From NCBI GenBank assembly GCA_015062085.1, contig SUVI01000161.1, forward strand, positions 1-8,145: DNA of 8,145 nucleotides, read 5' to 3'. The stretch is from Planctomycetaceae bacterium (GTDB taxonomy: Bacteria > Planctomycetota > Planctomycetia > Pirellulales > Thermoguttaceae). The notes below the pieces were generated by a model. That model saw only the letters and a list, made by a program, of their open reading frames with translations, searched no databases and had not been told where the DNA came from. Shown here piece by piece: positions 5,826-8,145 of this stretch; the first letter of the stretch is position 1; each line of letters begins with the position of its first letter. Both the position numbers and the translations under genes were made by a program.

Positions 5826-7634
5826 TCAGCGGTTCTGTTCCGGAATCAGGATGCGGAACCCCAAATTGTTGAAGTAATAATTTTCCGGACAGTAATTTCG
5901 GAACGCGGAACCGCAGTCATTGGCGTCCGAGTTCCATCCTCCTCCGCGCCGGACACGGTATTTCCCGCAATTTGGGCCCTGCGGGTCAGAGACATCGTTT
6001 GGCAAATACGCACCGTACAGATCCCAGCACCATTCCCAAACGTTTCCGTGCATATCGTACAGACTCCAGGCGTTCGGTTCTTTTTGTTTGACAGGATGCG
6101 TACTTTTGCTGTTCGTGCCGTACCAGGCCATCTTGCCCAGCACGCCGGCATGATCGCCTTCCGTTCCCGCACGGCATGCGTACTCCCACTGCGCCTCCGT
6201 CGGAAGAAAGACTTTCAAGCCTAGTTTCGCGGATAGTTTTCGGCAAAATTCCAGACAGTCCGTCCATTTTACTCTTTCCACGGGATTCTGGCTTCCTGGG
6301 AAATAGCTCGGTTCATTTTTCATCACGTTTTTCCACATGGCCTGGGTGACCTGCGTCTCGAGCATCCAGAAACCATGCGTCAGCGTGACTTTGTGTGCAT
6401 TCTCATCTTCGCCTCTCGTGAACGTGCCCGGGGGACACCATCGGAATGCGTACTTGATGTCCCCGACCTTCTGGACCATCAGCTCGCCGGCATGACGTTC
6501 AGACGCCCGGCCGGAAGTCGAGGCAAAGTAGGGCGAAATGCCTTGAAAAACGTCGCGGAGAGAAGTTTTGCCTCCAAGCGTCAGGGGGATCGGCGCGGCA
6601 GGTGCAGACGGCGGCGCAGCAGAAGCGGGGAGTGGCGAGGCGTTTTTCTGCGCTTCCTGCAGCGTTGCGAGGAACTCGGAGCAGGAGGAAAATCGAGCGT
6701 CCGATTGGAAAGAAAGTGCGCGATCCAGCACCGCCTTGGCAGAGTCGGAGAGATGCGGAGCGGTGGCTGAAAGGCTCATTTTGTTCACGGCGATCGCAAT
6801 GACGTTTTCGTTTGAGAATGGAAGTTTCCCATGTGTCAGCTCGTAAAGGACCATCGCGAGCGCGTACTGGTCTGCGCGTCCGTTTTGCGGGTAATTCTGC
6901 ATCTGCTCCGGCGCCATGTAGACCGGCGTTCCGGAAGAGGAATTCACGACAGTGTCCGTGGAACGGCTGAGATTCATCGTTTCCTGCGTCACGCACTCCT
7001 GACGAATACGGGCTGCGATGCCGAAATCGATCAGACAGGGAACGTTATGCCGTCCGATTTTCTGGAACATGATGTTTTGCGGCTTTACGTCCCGATGGAG
7101 GATGCCGAGTTCATGAATGAAATCGAGAGCCTTCGCGATCGGCGAGAGGATGGGGAGGAGTTTCTCAAGAGGCAGGCCGTTTTCGTATCCAGGCTGTGCT
7201 TTAAACCAGTCTTCAAGCGTCCCGTTCTCGATGTGTGCCATGATGAGAAACTTGCCGAAATTTTTGTCTGTCTCGATCCCCAACAGCGGGCAGATGTTTT
7301 GATGGAAGGCCTTCTTCGTGAGTTCAAAAACGCGCTGGACCTCTTTCATCGCATTCTCGTTTTTGCGGATCCTGTCGGAAAGGATCTTGCAGACGACCTG
7401 CTGGACCTCCTCGCCGCCGGAGATCTTCGTCGCCAGCCAAGTCTGACCCATTCCCCCCTCGCCGAGCTTCTTTTCAAGCCGGTAATTTTGGAACTCGCCA
7501 AAAAGAGAGCCAGGTTCCAGCGGGGCAAACTGCTCCGGATCGTAATTCACGTCCTCCGGCGTCAACAAGTCAAGCGTGCTCAAAGAGTTCGTCTGCATAT
7601 CGGCGGACGGCATATTTTCAGGTTCGTTTTTCAT
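5826..7634 (-). CDS. Hanks-type Ser/Thr protein kinase fused to an FGE-sulfatase (SUMF1-like) domain
   Basis: A 602-aa protein. Residues 1-50 are unstructured. The kinase domain (about 51-328) is complete: glycine loop LGEGGMG (57-63), VVCKIL with Lys83, a candidate helix-C glutamate at 98, the HRDVKPQN catalytic loop (Asp182, Lys184, Asn187), DFG (203-205) and MAPE (240-243). An Ala/Pro linker (about 331-351) leads to an FGE-sulfatase/C-type-lectin-like domain (about 390-602) with LPTEAQWEYACRAGT, YDMHGNVWEWCWD, RRGGGW and NNLGFRI. No membrane segment is seen, so it is probably cytoplasmic. In true formylglycine-generating enzymes two cysteines follow the GG(S/G)-aromatic turn; here the first position is Ser and only the second Cys remains, so oxidase activity is unlikely and a binding or targeting role is inferred. 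ATG 7634 is preferred to the upstream in-frame GTG at 7679, which lies at the predicted transcription start. Targets are unknown; kinase plus FGE fusions occur in PVC bacteria. Confidence 0.94.
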   Translation of the reverse strand: MKNEPENMPSADMQTNSLSTLDLLTPEDVNYDPEQFAPLEPGSLFGEFQNYRLEKKLGEGGMGQTWLATKISGGEEVQQVVCKILSDRIRKNENAMKEVQRVFELTKKAFHQNICPLLGIETDKNFGKFLIMAHIENGTLEDWFKAQPGYENGLPLEKLLPILSPIAKALDFIHELGILHRDVKPQNIMFQKIGRHNVPCLIDFGIAARIRQECVTQETMNLSRSTDTVVNSSSGTPVYMAPEQMQNYPQNGRADQYALAMVLYELTHGKLPFSNENVIAIAVNKMSLSATAPHLSDSAKAVLDRALSFQSDARFSSCSEFLATLQEAQKNASPLPASAAPPSAPAAPIPLTLGGKTSLRDVFQGISPYFASTSGRASERHAGELMVQKVGDIKYAFRWCPPGTFTRGEDENAHKVTLTHGFWMLETQVTQAMWKNVMKNEPSYFPGSQNPVERVKWTDCLEFCRKLSAKLGLKVFLPTEAQWEYACRAGTEGDHAGVLGKMAWYGTNSKSTHPVKQKEPNAWSLYDMHGNVWEWCWDLYGAYLPNDVSDPQGPNCGKYRVRRGGGWNSDANDCGSAFRNYCPENYYFNNLGFRILIPEQNR

Positions 7635-7682
7635 GAAAAATTTTCTCAAAAATGGGGAAATGGGTAAAGATCCTTTCACTTT

Positions 7683-7710
7683 ATTTTAACTTATTTTCAG
7701 AAAATTTCAA
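7683..7710 (-). promoter_or_regulatory. Probable promoter of the kinase gene
   Basis: On the minus strand, TTGAAA (7705-7710) and TAAAAT (7683-7688) are separated by 16 bp. Initiation would fall near 7676, at the GTG at 7679, leaving a leader of about 40 nt before ATG 7634. This supports the shorter, 602-aa start. The leader has no strong Shine-Dalgarno. Confidence 0.5.
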
Positions 7711-7824
7711 GAGGGAACGCACCGCAAAAGACAACTTTTTACGCATTTAAGGAATAGAAATGTGCGTACCGATCCAAGTTCCGATCTCACCGCTGAGTGT
7801 GCAGAAGAAACGCAGAAACACACT

Positions 7825-7860
7825 GAAAAAAGAAAAAGAAAAAGAAAAAGAAAAAAAGGG
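7825..7860 (+). repeat. GAAAAA microsatellite inside copy D
   Basis: A 36-base pure-purine run, about four to five units of gaaaaa with small variations, ending in aaaggg. The matching tract in copy B (3351-3372) is shorter, so the tract length differs between the two copies. Confidence 0.85.
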
Positions 7861-8010
7861 AGTGAACGTGTCCTGACACGAATTTCACGGAAAACACGAA
7901 AAGACACGAAAGATTGAAAATATTTTTAAGAGCCTTTTGGTGAATTTCGCATTTTTTCGAGCTTTTCGCGTTTCCTTTCTGTGTGTCTTTCTGTGAACTT
8001 TGCAGTGTCT

Positions 8011-8145
8011 TCCGTGGTAAAATTCCGTGGTGAAATTCCGTGGTAAAATTCCGTGGTGAAATTCCGTGGTGAAATTCCGTGGTGAAATTCCGTGGTGAAA
8101 TTCCGTGGTGAAATTCCGTGGTGAAATTCCGTGGTGAAATTCCGT
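8011..8145. repeat. 13-bp direct tandem repeat array, cut by the right window edge
   Basis: Ten full units of tccgtggt(g/a)aaat start at 8011 and every 13 bases after, plus five bases of an eleventh. The units at 8011 and 8037 carry an a instead of g; all others are identical, as expected for recent expansion from the 3' side. The period is not a multiple of three, and no reading frame through it is expected. The array continues beyond the window. Confidence 0.95.

Larger units (their letters stand above)
7780..8145 (+). repeat. Dispersed palindromic repeat, copy D (long form), running into the 13-bp array
   Basis: It is colinear with copy B from tccgatctcacc (7780) through cagaag, a longer purine tract, gggagtgaacgtg, then the palindrome. 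The left arm is 7876-7912 (cacgaatttcacgg, aaaacacgaaaag, acacgaaag), the centre is AT-rich (7913-7940), and the right arm starts gaatttcgcattttttcgag (7942). Beyond tttcctttc it gains an extra ctgtgtgtctttctgtg stretch and then the 13-bp array. It lies upstream of the kinase gene. The bases between the kinase promoter and 7780 show nothing recognisable. Confidence 0.87.

Noticed and set aside
5700..6224. 174-aa plus-strand open frame overlapping the cytochrome stop by four bases
   Set aside because: The ATGA-like overlap looks operonic, but the frame runs through the terminator and antisense to the conserved FGE domain, with no recognisable motif.
6831..7667. 278-aa plus-strand open frame antisense to the kinase
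   Set aside because: The minus strand holds intact kinase motifs here; the plus-strand product is Arg-rich and lacks any recognisable family.
7677..7679. GTG start for the kinase gene
   Set aside because: It sits at the predicted transcription start, leaving no leader, and the added 15 residues show no conserved feature.
7707..7907. Small minus-strand open frame with a Phe/Leu-rich stretch, and a similar one at 3182-3400
   Set aside because: The hydrophobic run is the antisense of the purine microsatellite in copies D and B. The two frames differ downstream and neither has a ribosome-binding site, so a membrane peptide is not supported.

Overview
The window looks like a planctomycete chromosome. 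Three points support this. The first protein opens with an LEPR-XLL type N-terminal motif (ELLEARTLLSA), a hallmark of exported planctomycete proteins, and ends in a type I dockerin. The ScpB homologue has the planctomycete style of sequence (EPLSSRRLAQ, RPQFTPWLR, GRSSELGRP). A Hanks-type kinase is fused to an FGE-sulfatase domain, an architecture known in the PVC group (for example chlamydial Pkn1). I cannot place it below phylum; a Pirellulales or Thermoguttaceae-like, possibly host-associated, lineage is only a guess.

Layout, left to right. 1-441 is non-coding: a 28-bp tandem array (1-197), then a palindromic dispersed repeat (240-350). 442-2145 (+) encodes a secreted dockerin protein whose central domain resembles the IdeS/Mac cysteine peptidases (family C66). 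2217-3257 (+) is galT, with its own probable promoter. 3258-3533 is a convergent gap with a strong hairpin and a second dispersed repeat. 3534 to about 4313 (-) is scpB, whose 5' end is ambiguous because the frame stays open through a 12-bp repeat. About 4527-4977 is a divergent gap with a third dispersed repeat and a near-consensus promoter. 4978-5703 (+) is an exported triheme c-type cytochrome. A bidirectional terminator follows (5767-5808). 5826-7634 (-) is the kinase/FGE fusion. 7635-8145 holds its promoter and a fourth dispersed repeat that runs into a 13-bp tandem array cut by the window edge.

The five genes do not form a visible pathway. They are single transcription units: sugar metabolism (galT), chromosome segregation (scpB), electron transfer (cytochrome), signalling (kinase) and extracellular proteolysis or binding (dockerin protein). 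No phage, transposase, tRNA, rRNA or CRISPR was seen. What links the window is repeat DNA: four copies of one palindromic element family in four of the five gaps examined, plus tandem arrays of 6, 12, 13 and 28 bp. The two most interesting items are that element family and the IdeS-like peptidase domain joined to a dockerin.
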